Source: Candidatus Nitrosopumilus sp.
Lineage (GTDB): Archaea > Thermoproteota > Nitrososphaeria > Nitrososphaerales > Nitrosopumilaceae
Assembly (NCBI GenBank): GCA_029862085.1
Contig: JAOTXZ010000013.1
Span: 1-33,396, forward strand
Direction: 5' to 3'
Length of the DNA: 33,396 nt
Below are positions 16,821 through 24,851 of this stretch, one piece after another. Within the stretch, counting starts at the first letter, position 1, and every line of letters begins with the position of its first letter. Position numbers and translations under genes: made by a program. Below the pieces are notes generated by a model. The model saw only the letters and a program-made list of their open reading frames with translations, was not told the DNA's origin and ran no database searches.

Positions 16821-16958
16821 TGCTCGCCTGCTACATCTTACACAAAATAAATTTAGTTCAGGTTGCTCCTTTGAACAAAATTTACAAATTAGTTTCTGAT
16901 CTATCGCCACTATATCATTTTGGAAATCTCCGGATTTAAGGATAACCTTGTGTAACAT
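16809..16958 (-). CDS. Small zinc-ribbon protein (49 residues)
   Basis: ATG at 16956-16958 to TAA at 16809-16811. Two Cys-x2-Cys knuckles, LICKFC (Cys25, Cys28) and LFCVRC (Cys39, Cys42), are separated by ten residues, the spacing of a one-zinc ribbon. Ribosomal protein L40e has the same spacing, but the flanking sequence differs, so I do not call it L40e. After the second knuckle comes a short basic tail (SRRAW), which could contact nucleic acid. An A/T-rich TATA-like stretch lies 20-28 nt upstream and a hairpin with T-rich tail follows, both supporting a real monocistronic gene. Thaumarchaeal genomes contain many such small zinc proteins; the function here is unknown. Confidence 0.7.
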   Translation of the reverse strand: MLHKVILKSGDFQNDIVAIDQKLICKFCSKEQPELNLFCVRCSRRAWNS

Positions 16959-17352
16959 TAATTTTAGTACAAAATAAAATTTTTATTAATTACCTTTTTT
17001 TTATTCAAAGTTATTTTAATCGAATTAAAAAAATCTCTAGGTTTTTTGCTTCTTTAATTTTGGTATACTAAATAATTATGACACCCATTTTAACAGATTT
17101 GATGATTAAAACAATTGTTTATTTGTTCATTTACAAAAAAAACCAAACAAAATAATTCCTTAAAAAACTGCCCTGATTGGTTTTGGATAAAACATCAAAA
17201 TTTTTCAAAAAACTCTATCACGTGCTATATTTTTTTTAAGACTTGCCTTGTTAGGTCATTTTCACCTTGTCAATATTGGAAATTTTTTTATTCAAAAAAC
17301 CTGATTAATTTTATTAATATTTTCAATAATTTAAAAAAAATTAATTTTACCT
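16959..17352. other. AT-rich intergenic region without a recognised gene
   Basis: About 390 bp between the divergently arranged zinc-ribbon gene and the GT2 gene. It contains A/T runs usable as promoters for both. An 81-codon plus-strand ORF (17115-17360) is rich in Phe, Lys, Asn and Ile, has no plausible start context and overlaps the next gene, so I do not accept it. No structured RNA was recognised. Confidence 0.55.
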
Positions 17353-18282
17353 GTGCGTAATTCCAACAGCTACGATTTACATACTGGTGTTAAAGTAATA
17401 CTTGATACAATGAAACTAGCTTGTATTCCTGCCTACAATGAGGAAAATTCTATTTCAGAGGTAGTAAAAAAATCTCTTCCCCATGTAGATAAAGTGATTG
17501 TCTGTGATGATGGTTCTTCTGATAACACTGCAATGGTAGCAAGAGATGCCGGTGCAATAGTAATTTCTCAAACAAATCAAGGATATGGTGCAGCCATTTC
17601 ATCTTTGTTTGATTATGCAAGAAAAGAAAATGCCCAAATTATGATAACATTAGATGGTGACGGGCAACATAATCCAAATCAGATTCCACTACTAATAAAC
17701 ACCCTTACAACTCATAACGTGGATGTAGTAATCGGATCTAGATTTCTTGACGATTCCACAAAAGCATCAGGATATCGCAAGACTGGAATCAAAATTATTA
17801 CTTCTGCTTCCAACTATGGAACTAATTTTAAAGTATCTGATTCCCAATCTGGATTTCGAGCATATTCCAAAGATGCAATTGATGCAATCCATCCAACAGA
17901 ACAAGGGATGTCAGTTTCTACTGAAATATTATTAAAAATTTCAAACAAAGGTTTGTCAATGGCAGAAGTTCCAATCACTGTTTCTTATGAAGGAGATACC
18001 TCGGAGGAAAATTCCCTAACTCATGGGGTAGGAGTTTTGGTAAATACAATAAAGTACGTATCAATAAAACATCCATTACAATTCTATGGTATTCCAGGTT
18101 TAGCATTAATTATAGTCGGTTTAATTTTGGGTGGTACTTTTTTAGAGGCCTATCTAAATGACCAAACTATTTTTTACGGATCTCTTTTAGGATCAGTTGT
18201 TTTATTTTTGTTAGGGGCAATACTTTCAGTAACTGCAATAATTTTATTTTCAATGGCTAATTTAATCCGAGATAGAAACTAG
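17353..18282 (+). CDS. GT2 polyprenyl-phosphate glycosyltransferase (dolichyl-phosphate mannose/glucose synthase-like)
   Basis: A 309-residue protein from the GTG start, 290 from an internal ATG at 17410 (MKLACIPAYNEE). The catalytic domain has PAYNEENSIS, VCDDGSSDNT, GYGAAI, the D-x-D motif LDGDGQHNP and GSRFLD: the order seen in dolichyl-phosphate sugar synthases such as DPM1 and archaeal AglJ. Two membrane helices follow near the C-terminus (about 246-268 and 275-303), as in the membrane-anchored subgroup. The enzyme should move a sugar from a nucleotide donor to a lipid phosphate at the inner membrane face, an early step of N-glycosylation or lipid-linked glycan assembly. A T/A-rich TATA-like stretch 22-27 nt before the GTG favours the longer form; the fold itself needs only the shorter one. 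Confidence 0.82.
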   Translation: MRNSNSYDLHTGVKVILDTMKLACIPAYNEENSISEVVKKSLPHVDKVIVCDDGSSDNTAMVARDAGAIVISQTNQGYGAAISSLFDYARKENAQIMITLDGDGQHNPNQIPLLINTLTTHNVDVVIGSRFLDDSTKASGYRKTGIKIITSASNYGTNFKVSDSQSGFRAYSKDAIDAIHPTEQGMSVSTEILLKISNKGLSMAEVPITVSYEGDTSEENSLTHGVGVLVNTIKYVSIKHPLQFYGIPGLALIIVGLILGGTFLEAYLNDQTIFYGSLLGSVVLFLLGAILSVTAIILFSMANLIRDRN

Positions 18283-18397
18283 AAACCTGAGCCTATTCGT
18301 CAGATTTCTAGATTATTAGTCAGATAATTGACAAATTTTTTGAATAATTCATTTAAATTTCAAAAACAAAAGGAAAAAAGATTTTTTGTAAAGTAAC

Positions 18398-19606
18398 CTA
18401 CCACTGAAATTCAAATGAATCATAGGGATTGGTTTTACGCTTGTCTGCTGTTTCCCAAGTAATTTCAGTTTTGTTTTTAAGAAATTTTATCTTAGGAGGT
18501 GGGTCAGCCCTTGTTTTATAGCCTAATTCTTTGACGATCTCTAAGATTCTATTTTTTATTTTTATTCCCTTAGGCATGGAAAAAACATACCGGAATTTTT
18601 TGCATTTTGCCGGTAGAACATATTCAAAAACTCGGTCAGGTTCCTCCCAATCATATTCAAGTTTGAATACTCCTTTTTGATTTTTTCCTAGTGGTTTGTT
18701 CAGTTTTACAAAAAATTCCTTTTCAGTTGGCTTGTCTTTTTCAATACTAAGAATCTCTAATTCATCCTTATTTTTATCGGTGATTCTAAGATTCATATCA
18801 GAAATATCTTTTGGTGAATCTCCCACCAAAGAATAGAACAAATGGTTTAATGGATTATTTGTGACATTTGTTAAATCCCATTTCCATACATGACTAGTCA
18901 ACATTGTTTTTGGATCTTTAACATCAAGTTTAATCTCAACTTCATTGAATTCAAATTTCGGTTTTTTCTGGTCATGCTCAGTTTCTTTTTTCTTTAACTC
19001 TTTTCCTCTTTTTGGCACATTTTTGTTTCCAAAATTTTTTCCATAAATATTATAGATTACCGCACTTTCTCCATGCTTAAAATTATATTTTCCAATGGGA
19101 CGCATTGTAGTTTTGTTCCCTTCTGATAATTTTCGCAAATCCTTTCCAATTCTATCTGAAGCAAGAATGTTATCAGTACCACAAAGATCCATAACTCTTT
19201 TTGCCATAATTATTCCAGGTCCCCAAAAAATTGTACCACCGCCAAGTCCCTCCAAAAAATATGCGGGTCCTGTATCAAGACCAATCCGGAGATTTATCTG
19301 ATTTTTTTTGCTCTTTGCTTTGTTATATTTTTTCAAAGCCCTATGAACCTCAATTGCAAGCAACATTGTTTTTTCTGCACTGTCCTGAAAACCAATTGCC
19401 ATTCCATCACCGGTAGGTAATATTTCTAAATCCGACAAAATACTTTCTTTAATTGTCTTCGAGTTTTCTATTGTCTTTACAAGAGTGGAGACTTTTTTTT
19501 TCTGTTCTTGTACCGTCAGGGCAGTATCTGAACTTGCAATGATATCTACGAAAAACCAATGATGAGTGGATGTTAACTCTGAGTTTTTATTTTGTTTTTT
19601 CCCCAA
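18398..19606 (-). CDS. Class III nucleotide-cyclase-like protein with C-terminal beta-rich domain
   Basis: A 402-residue soluble protein, TTG start. Residues about 15-190 match a class III adenylate/guanylate cyclase domain: FFVDIIAS (Asp21, first metal ligand), LPTGDGMAIGF (Asp67, second metal ligand), LRIGLDTGP, and WGPGIIMAKRVMDL, where Arg137 keeps the catalytic Arg. By eye-alignment the base-specifying Lys is Leu63 and the transition-state Asn is Ile133, so the product cannot be assumed to be cAMP and activity may be altered. A charged linker (about 195-220) leads to a C-terminal domain of about 180 residues with alternating beta strands (VWKWDLTNVTNN, FKLEYDWEEP, KFRYVFSMPKG) that I cannot assign. 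No effector gene is adjacent. A signalling role is inferred. Confidence 0.7.
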   Translation of the reverse strand: MGKKQNKNSELTSTHHWFFVDIIASSDTALTVQEQKKKVSTLVKTIENSKTIKESILSDLEILPTGDGMAIGFQDSAEKTMLLAIEVHRALKKYNKAKSKKNQINLRIGLDTGPAYFLEGLGGGTIFWGPGIIMAKRVMDLCGTDNILASDRIGKDLRKLSEGNKTTMRPIGKYNFKHGESAVIYNIYGKNFGNKNVPKRGKELKKKETEHDQKKPKFEFNEVEIKLDVKDPKTMLTSHVWKWDLTNVTNNPLNHLFYSLVGDSPKDISDMNLRITDKNKDELEILSIEKDKPTEKEFFVKLNKPLGKNQKGVFKLEYDWEEPDRVFEYVLPAKCKKFRYVFSMPKGIKIKNRILEIVKELGYKTRADPPPKIKFLKNKTEITWETADKRKTNPYDSFEFQW

Positions 19607-19705
19607 TTCTTCAAAATAAACTACATGTATGGTTATTAATTAGTAGTAAGTTCTCTTTAAAATAAGAGATTTTTCCTTACAATACTAACTTAAGCCATGG
19701 AACAA

Positions 19706-19798
19706 TCAAATTGTTTGGGGCTCATAGGCCTCTCCGCTTCCTCCACCAAAGGATAAAGGAATTTCCCATTCTTCTTTTTGATTAACTTGGTTTTTCAT
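19706..19798 (-). CDS. Candidate 30-residue protein
   Basis: ATG to TGA, 31 codons. The peptide is acidic and not typical of random AT-rich ORFs: KEEWEIPLSFGGG then SGEAYEPQTI. The gene region is more GC-rich than the surrounding intergenic DNA, and a TAAATTAAA element (TTTAATTTA on the minus strand) sits about 23 nt upstream of the ATG, as for leaderless archaeal genes. I recognise no family. It could be a small regulatory or exported peptide, or the reading frame may be accidental. It points the same way as the cyclase gene but has its own promoter-like element. Confidence 0.45.
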   Translation of the reverse strand: MKNQVNQKEEWEIPLSFGGGSGEAYEPQTI

Positions 19799-19816
19799 AC
19801 TTTGATTATAACAAAG

Positions 19817-19825
19817 TAAATTAAA
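19817..19825 (-). promoter_or_regulatory. TATA-type element upstream of the 30-residue ORF
   Basis: TTTAATTTA on the minus strand, centred about 23 nt before the ATG at 19798. This is the spacing expected for a leaderless transcript. Confidence 0.4.
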
Positions 19826-19902
19826 TGAGTAAATTAGCAAGCGAGCTAGGAAATTACTATACTAGCTAAACAAGATATAGAAATCAAAATTGTACACTAA
19901 TT

Positions 19903-20040
19903 ATGAGGAAAGACAAATTGTATGGTATTCAATATTACGAAATGAAAAACCATTTTCAGGACAATCCAATTACAATTCTAGGTTTTTCAATAGAGTTTAA
20001 GTATTCAAATAGTATTTATGATCTCACCAGAGGGAAATGA
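19903..20040 (+). CDS. Candidate 45-residue ORF coupled to the secreted-protein gene
   Basis: ATG at 19903 to TGA at 20038-20040, which overlaps the ATG of the 595-residue gene as ATGA. The peptide contains LYGIQYYEMKNHFQ, NPITILGFSIEFKYSNSIYD and no signal peptide. The four-base overlap is the arrangement used for translational coupling, and the frame fills the 5' region almost exactly. Against this, the region also has to hold the promoter of the downstream gene (TTTAAGTA at about 19997-20004 or TATTTAT at 20013-20019), and I recognise no homologue. It may be a leader ORF or chance. Confidence 0.3.
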   Translation: MRKDKLYGIQYYEMKNHFQDNPITILGFSIEFKYSNSIYDLTRGK

Positions 20041-21824
20041 AATTACAATTGAGATATTTTATCAGTACATCAAAAGCCAGAAAGGCATTTTTTCTAGCTC
20101 TAGCAATGTTTTCAGTTTTGTTTTTATTGGAAAACCAAGATGTTTATGCCATTGCTCCCCACTTTGAATTTGACTTATACACTCTTAATGCAGGAGGAGT
20201 TCAGGGAGCAGGCCTACCGACTAATCCCATAGAAATTACGGTGAATGATCCTGGAGCAGCAGGTTCTGGATCAATCCTAGTCCGAATAACTTCTTCGGAA
20301 GATCAAAAAGGATTTGATTTACGCTTAAACGAAGATACACCAGGAGCTTTTTTCAGTGATGGACTCATTTTAATGTCTGACACCAATGTTTTCAAGCAAC
20401 CTGCAAAAGCATCAATAACAATTTGGGATGATGGATTCACTATACCCAACCCGTCAAAGGTACAAACACTTCAAGGTCCCCCCATCAAATTCGCATCAAC
20501 TAGCGACAAAGTAGGGATTATAACTAATTCATTTACGGAAACCGGTCCGAATACAAATTTGTATAGACTAGATATTTTGTTTGGTGAAACGACCAATATC
20601 GAACAAAAAAGCCTCAAAGTTTCCCCCGGAGATAGGGTAACGGTTTTCGACTTTGCAACTGGAAATATGGCACATGGATTCTCATCTGCAGTTCCAAATA
20701 ATGATGTAGGGGCAATTAAGGCAGCTGTTGGGGGAACGGTTACTGCCACGTATCAGGGAGATTCAGATTTTTTTACGGTAAATGCCTATCCAAACCCGGG
20801 CCGGGGAACTGGTGGATTGGTTGCTCCAGGTTTAGTTGTAGATAGTATTAGTTCTTCTTCTTCTCCCTCTGGTGGTTGTAACGGTTGTCAGCCACCTACC
20901 TTAGGAATTGACAAAAATTTCAATAGAATTGTAAACAACGGTTTTTCATATAATGACAACGCAGTAGATGTTGAGCATTTTTACACTCCATATCCATTAA
21001 TCAAAGTTGATGTGGGTAAAGAAAATACTGCAATACTAAAAATTTATGATGATGGTGGAGTAGATTCTATATCTCATGTAGGACTTGGATTTGGTTTAGG
21101 ACATGGTGAGAGCTTTAGTCAAAGCAAAGCTACGATTAGCTGGGATAAAACTTTTGATGGCAGAGAAATAACTGATGTCTTTGATCCAGAAAATGCTTTG
21201 GATAATGTAAAAATTACAACATCAACTTCTCCCTGTAGTTCTGTTGTTTCAACAGAATGCCTAGCTGTTAAAATCCAACATACCTTTAGAGACGAACTAG
21301 AGTTTAACATGGTCAGTACAAATATTTGGGATAATAAACGGAACAGTTGGCAGAACTATTACAACCATGGAATTGAGGTGAGAGGGGATTCACTTAATCC
21401 TCCTAAAACTCAAATGGTAGCGTTTGGTGAAAAAGAAATGCGAGGTTTGTATGAATTAACACAAGTCGACAAGTTTAACCATCTTTGGTCAGATGAGTTT
21501 GGTAATATTTATGAAAACAGGGGAAATGACAGATTTGATAGAGTCTATTCTGTTCCAAAAGAAATCACCTACGATAAAATAACTCATCATGGTTGTGATA
21601 GGAATTGTAATTGGTTCCACGAGTATAAATTAAATCAGCAACTTCTCGCAAAAATCACATTAAACAAAATATTGAAAGGAAAAACCATTGAAGGCGGACC
21701 GATTGAAGAAGCCTTTACTCATGAATTAAATCCTATCACGAGAGCAGAAGATTTAGAGTTGCAAAATTTAATAATTTTAGAAATGCATAGAGCAGAAAAA
21801 ATATTAGAAGATTTGAGAAATTAA
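20037..21824 (+). CDS. Secreted beta-rich surface protein, unknown function
   Basis: A 595-residue protein with an N-terminal signal peptide (about 1-37; hydrophobic AFFLALAMFSVLFLL, cleavage after VYA). Residues about 40-270 are beta-rich and contain TETGPNTNLYRLDILFGE (167-184), the same E-T-G-x-N-T signature that recurs in the Ig-like modules of the S-layer protein at 27441. A flexible Ser-rich linker with a Cys-x2-Cys pair (CNGC, Cys281 and Cys284) leads to a second part with FYTPYPLIKVDVGKEN and GLGFGLGHGESF. A CDRNC pair lies further on, and the C-terminus is a charged helix. No membrane anchor is seen, so it may associate with the S-layer. The family is known to me only as a hypothetical thaumarchaeal protein. 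A T-rich terminator follows directly. Confidence 0.75.
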   Translation: MKLQLRYFISTSKARKAFFLALAMFSVLFLLENQDVYAIAPHFEFDLYTLNAGGVQGAGLPTNPIEITVNDPGAAGSGSILVRITSSEDQKGFDLRLNEDTPGAFFSDGLILMSDTNVFKQPAKASITIWDDGFTIPNPSKVQTLQGPPIKFASTSDKVGIITNSFTETGPNTNLYRLDILFGETTNIEQKSLKVSPGDRVTVFDFATGNMAHGFSSAVPNNDVGAIKAAVGGTVTATYQGDSDFFTVNAYPNPGRGTGGLVAPGLVVDSISSSSSPSGGCNGCQPPTLGIDKNFNRIVNNGFSYNDNAVDVEHFYTPYPLIKVDVGKENTAILKIYDDGGVDSISHVGLGFGLGHGESFSQSKATISWDKTFDGREITDVFDPENALDNVKITTSTSPCSSVVSTECLAVKIQHTFRDELEFNMVSTNIWDNKRNSWQNYYNHGIEVRGDSLNPPKTQMVAFGEKEMRGLYELTQVDKFNHLWSDEFGNIYENRGNDRFDRVYSVPKEITYDKITHHGCDRNCNWFHEYKLNQQLLAKITLNKILKGKTIEGGPIEEAFTHELNPITRAEDLELQNLIILEMHRAEKILEDLRN

Positions 21825-21838
21825 TTTTTTATTTTTTT
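21825..21838 (+). terminator. T-rich terminator after the secreted-protein gene
   Basis: TTTTTTATTTTTTT begins at the base after the stop codon. Runs of T are sufficient for archaeal RNA polymerase termination, and the next gene has its own TATA-like element. Confidence 0.55.
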
Positions 21839-21889
21839 AATAACAATAACGATCACACTTAAGTAGATCTTCACATCATAATATCATAA

Positions 21890-24694
21890 ATGGGTGGGGG
21901 GAGAAAATTTTTAGTATTAGGTGTTTGCACTTTTTTGTTAGTTTTTCCAATAATTTTTAGTGATAGTTTTGCTACACCTGGAACCCTTACTACAAATCCT
22001 CCTAACGGTGGAAATGGTGTTCAATTTGAAACCTTGGACATTGTAGTAGTTGGTGACACTGGAACAGTTACGGTAAAACTTAAAACATCTCTCACAAACT
22101 TTGCCGATTTCGTATTGTTAAAGGATCCATTTGACAATTCTGTAAATTATGGAAAAGTTGCACTAAACAACCCTGGATTAGTTGGTACCCATTATGAAAT
22201 AGTTGGTAGTTTTGCAACTGCACCAGGCAATACGGTTGATGTGTATTATTTGCCTGACATTGCCACGGTCCGTTCATCTGTTACTGTAAACCTTGGTGGT
22301 ACAAATTATCCCGATGGAGAAAGACATACAAACAACATTAAACTTTACAACGACCCCGGGTGTATAGATGGTGATTCGCCAGACAATGACGGAGTTTGTA
22401 ATGAATGGGAAGATGATGGTGTTCTAACAATTGGTGATTATTCATATACTTGCACACAAGGAGGGTGTACCGATACTTCTAAAGATATTTTTCTGGAACT
22501 TGATTGGATGGAGGGTCACCGTCCTGATGATAGAGCAGTACAAGATGTAATAGATGTTTTTGCTCAAAATGGAATTTTTTTGCATGTTCAGGTTGATGAT
22601 CAAGCTGCAATTGCACACGATAATGACATTGGATTTCCAGGAATTGAAGATCCACAAAATCCACAATATGCAGGATTTGATCAACTAAAAGGAAATCAAT
22701 TTGGAACTTTACTTGAGAGAAACACATTTGGTATAAATCCAAGTGGACCAAATGAAGGGGCTTTAAAAGACGAAATAAGAGACATGAAACATCAGGTTTT
22801 TCATTATGGATTCTTCAATCATGAAAGGCAGTGGAATGCTGGCGAATCAGGAGTTGGAGAAACAAACGGAAATGATTTTATGATCTCACTTGGATCATTT
22901 TCAGGTAAAGTTGGAAGCAAGGACCAACAAGCTGGTACCTTGATGCATGAATTAGGTCACAATCTAGGTTTTCTTCATGGTGGGAATGAAGATGTAAACT
23001 ACAAACCAAATTATTTTAGCGTGATGAACCATGCAAGGCAAATGCCTGACTTTGATTCGGCTAGAGAACTTGATTATTCACATGCAGACCTTTTTCATGG
23101 AGATACTTCACCTTACCTAGATGAATGGGATATTATTGAGAATCAGGGTTCGCCTCCTCGCGGTCTAGACGATCATCCTGATCATACTGATGAATTGATA
23201 ATTTATTTTTGTGATAGTGGTTCACAAGGAGGTTTGTATTATACACCAGGTGGTCCTGTGAACTGGGAATGTGATAGTCATTGGGATAAAAACCCATCAC
23301 ATGCTAACGTAAATGGCCAGCCTGGCAACAAAGAAAAATTAACCGGATATAATGATTGGGCCAACCTAAACTATCATTTTGTTAATTCTGATGACTATGA
23401 AGATGGAGTTCATGTCAATAATGGCAATGGAAATGCCGGAGCACCAGACATTTTACCACCCGGAGTTGTTCCTGATAGAAATTACAAACCACTATTGTCT
23501 GGAGAGTTAGAACTGACAATCGATGATATTGTTAATAATAGAATAAAGGCTGAATTAGCACTTTACGAAGTATTATTAGATTTACCTGATGAAGCTTGGC
23601 GTGATACAATAGAACCAACATCATTTGATGAATACCTTGGTTCGACACCACAAATAATTTTCACGCAAGCTGTTTCGCAATATCAAGATGATCTTAGTAA
23701 GAAGAGACTGACCATGGAAGCAGATGCAAAGGAAGGTTCAACTACAATCGAGATTACGGGAAAATCTGATATAACAAATCATGCAATCACAGTGACAGTT
23801 TTTGCTCCAAATGGTAATTTGGTAACTGTTGAACAAATAGCACCTAGTCTTGATGGTATTTTTGAAAAAGTTTTTACGACTGGAGGTAAATTATGGGCCC
23901 AAAATGGAACCTACACCATAACCGCTCAGTATGGATATTCTTCCGAGTATACAGCAACAGTTGAAATAGAAATTTTTGATGGAGTAATAGGTGGACTACC
24001 TGACAAAGTTTTTTGTGGCGATGAGATTGTAACTCCACCTGAAGAGTGTGATGATGGAAACACTACAAGTGGAGACGGATGTAGTTCAACCTGTAATTTA
24101 GAAGAAACATTCACTAGAGAAGATTTAGAAGAGGCTGTAGGTAAAGATGCTCCTCCGGGATTGTCCACCAAAGAATTTTTCTTTTGGGGAACACAAAATG
24201 CTGTTGAAGCGACTAATCATCACGACCTAAGTAAAACCAAAGTAATTTTGGAAGCAATTGATCTTGGTCTTGAATTCAATTTGATTAATGAAGGATCTGA
24301 TGAAATTACTCAAACTACCAAAGGATATGGTAAAGTTTCTCCAATTATTAACCACCTAATTGCCTCTCAAGCTATTTCTCTTGATTTCCAAAAAACCGAT
24401 ATCCACCATGAAGAGCATGAACCTACTATAATTCCAATAGTAAATCCCCACGAAGTTATTGAAATGATTGAAGATACTGGTGCTCCAATATTTGTGGGTC
24501 CAGATGTAAAGACATGTCCAGATGGATACAAATTATTCTCGGGTGAGTGTATTCCAGTTTGTCTACCACATGAGGAATATATTAATGGCAAATGTGTTTC
24601 AACAGTTGATTTCCCTTGGTGGCTTATTGTTATGATGATAGCAATAATTGTAGTTGTCCTTGTAGTGGCCTTTATTCCACGAAGGACCTCCTAA
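21890..24694 (+). CDS. Membrane-anchored metzincin-type zinc metalloprotease
   Basis: A 934-residue protein. Signal peptide at about 1-29. The zinc-binding motif HELGHNLGFLH (353-363) is a complete H-E-x2-H-x2-G-x2-H of metzincins, and SVMN with Met379 is the expected Met-turn. Before it, an acidic DGDSPDNDGVCNEWE segment and DIFLELDWMEGHRPD recur in secreted bacterial proteases of this kind. After the protease come a beta domain (about 610-700), a DUF4215-type Cys-rich module (709-736, ECDDGNTTSGDGC) and another Cys-rich segment (about 873-902). A final hydrophobic helix (about 910-929) followed by RR anchors the protein with its protease outside. Likely work: turnover of surface or environmental protein. 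The catalytic Glu354 is present, so it should be active. Confidence 0.88.
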   Translation: MGGGRKFLVLGVCTFLLVFPIIFSDSFATPGTLTTNPPNGGNGVQFETLDIVVVGDTGTVTVKLKTSLTNFADFVLLKDPFDNSVNYGKVALNNPGLVGTHYEIVGSFATAPGNTVDVYYLPDIATVRSSVTVNLGGTNYPDGERHTNNIKLYNDPGCIDGDSPDNDGVCNEWEDDGVLTIGDYSYTCTQGGCTDTSKDIFLELDWMEGHRPDDRAVQDVIDVFAQNGIFLHVQVDDQAAIAHDNDIGFPGIEDPQNPQYAGFDQLKGNQFGTLLERNTFGINPSGPNEGALKDEIRDMKHQVFHYGFFNHERQWNAGESGVGETNGNDFMISLGSFSGKVGSKDQQAGTLMHELGHNLGFLHGGNEDVNYKPNYFSVMNHARQMPDFDSARELDYSHADLFHGDTSPYLDEWDIIENQGSPPRGLDDHPDHTDELIIYFCDSGSQGGLYYTPGGPVNWECDSHWDKNPSHANVNGQPGNKEKLTGYNDWANLNYHFVNSDDYEDGVHVNNGNGNAGAPDILPPGVVPDRNYKPLLSGELELTIDDIVNNRIKAELALYEVLLDLPDEAWRDTIEPTSFDEYLGSTPQIIFTQAVSQYQDDLSKKRLTMEADAKEGSTTIEITGKSDITNHAITVTVFAPNGNLVTVEQIAPSLDGIFEKVFTTGGKLWAQNGTYTITAQYGYSSEYTATVEIEIFDGVIGGLPDKVFCGDEIVTPPEECDDGNTTSGDGCSSTCNLEETFTREDLEEAVGKDAPPGLSTKEFFFWGTQNAVEATNHHDLSKTKVILEAIDLGLEFNLINEGSDEITQTTKGYGKVSPIINHLIASQAISLDFQKTDIHHEEHEPTIIPIVNPHEVIEMIEDTGAPIFVGPDVKTCPDGYKLFSGECIPVCLPHEEYINGKCVSTVDFPWWLIVMMIAIIVVVLVVAFIPRRTS

Positions 24695-24851
24695 TCCATA
24701 GTCTGCCGACCGGTATTTAGGAAAAATTTCTCATTATGATCGTGGGTAATCGATGTATCTTTTGGATTTTGAAAAAATTACCGTAATGATACTTTAAGGT
24801 TGCTAGAAACTTATCAACGTTGGTTAATTAGGTTCCATCAAGATTTTTTTT

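Noticed and set aside
16809-16958. Calling the zinc-ribbon ORF ribosomal protein L40e
   Set aside because: Only the Cys spacing agrees; the flanking residues characteristic of archaeal L40e are missing.
17115-17360. An 81-codon plus-strand ORF before the GT2 gene
   Set aside because: Its composition follows the A/T runs of the region (Phe, Lys, Asn, Ile), it overlaps the next gene out of frame, and no domain or promoter supports it.
18398-19606. Calling the cyclase part of a Pycsar defence system
   Set aside because: No effector gene with a cyclic-nucleotide-binding and membrane or TIR domain lies next to it; neighbours are a glycosyltransferase and surface proteins.
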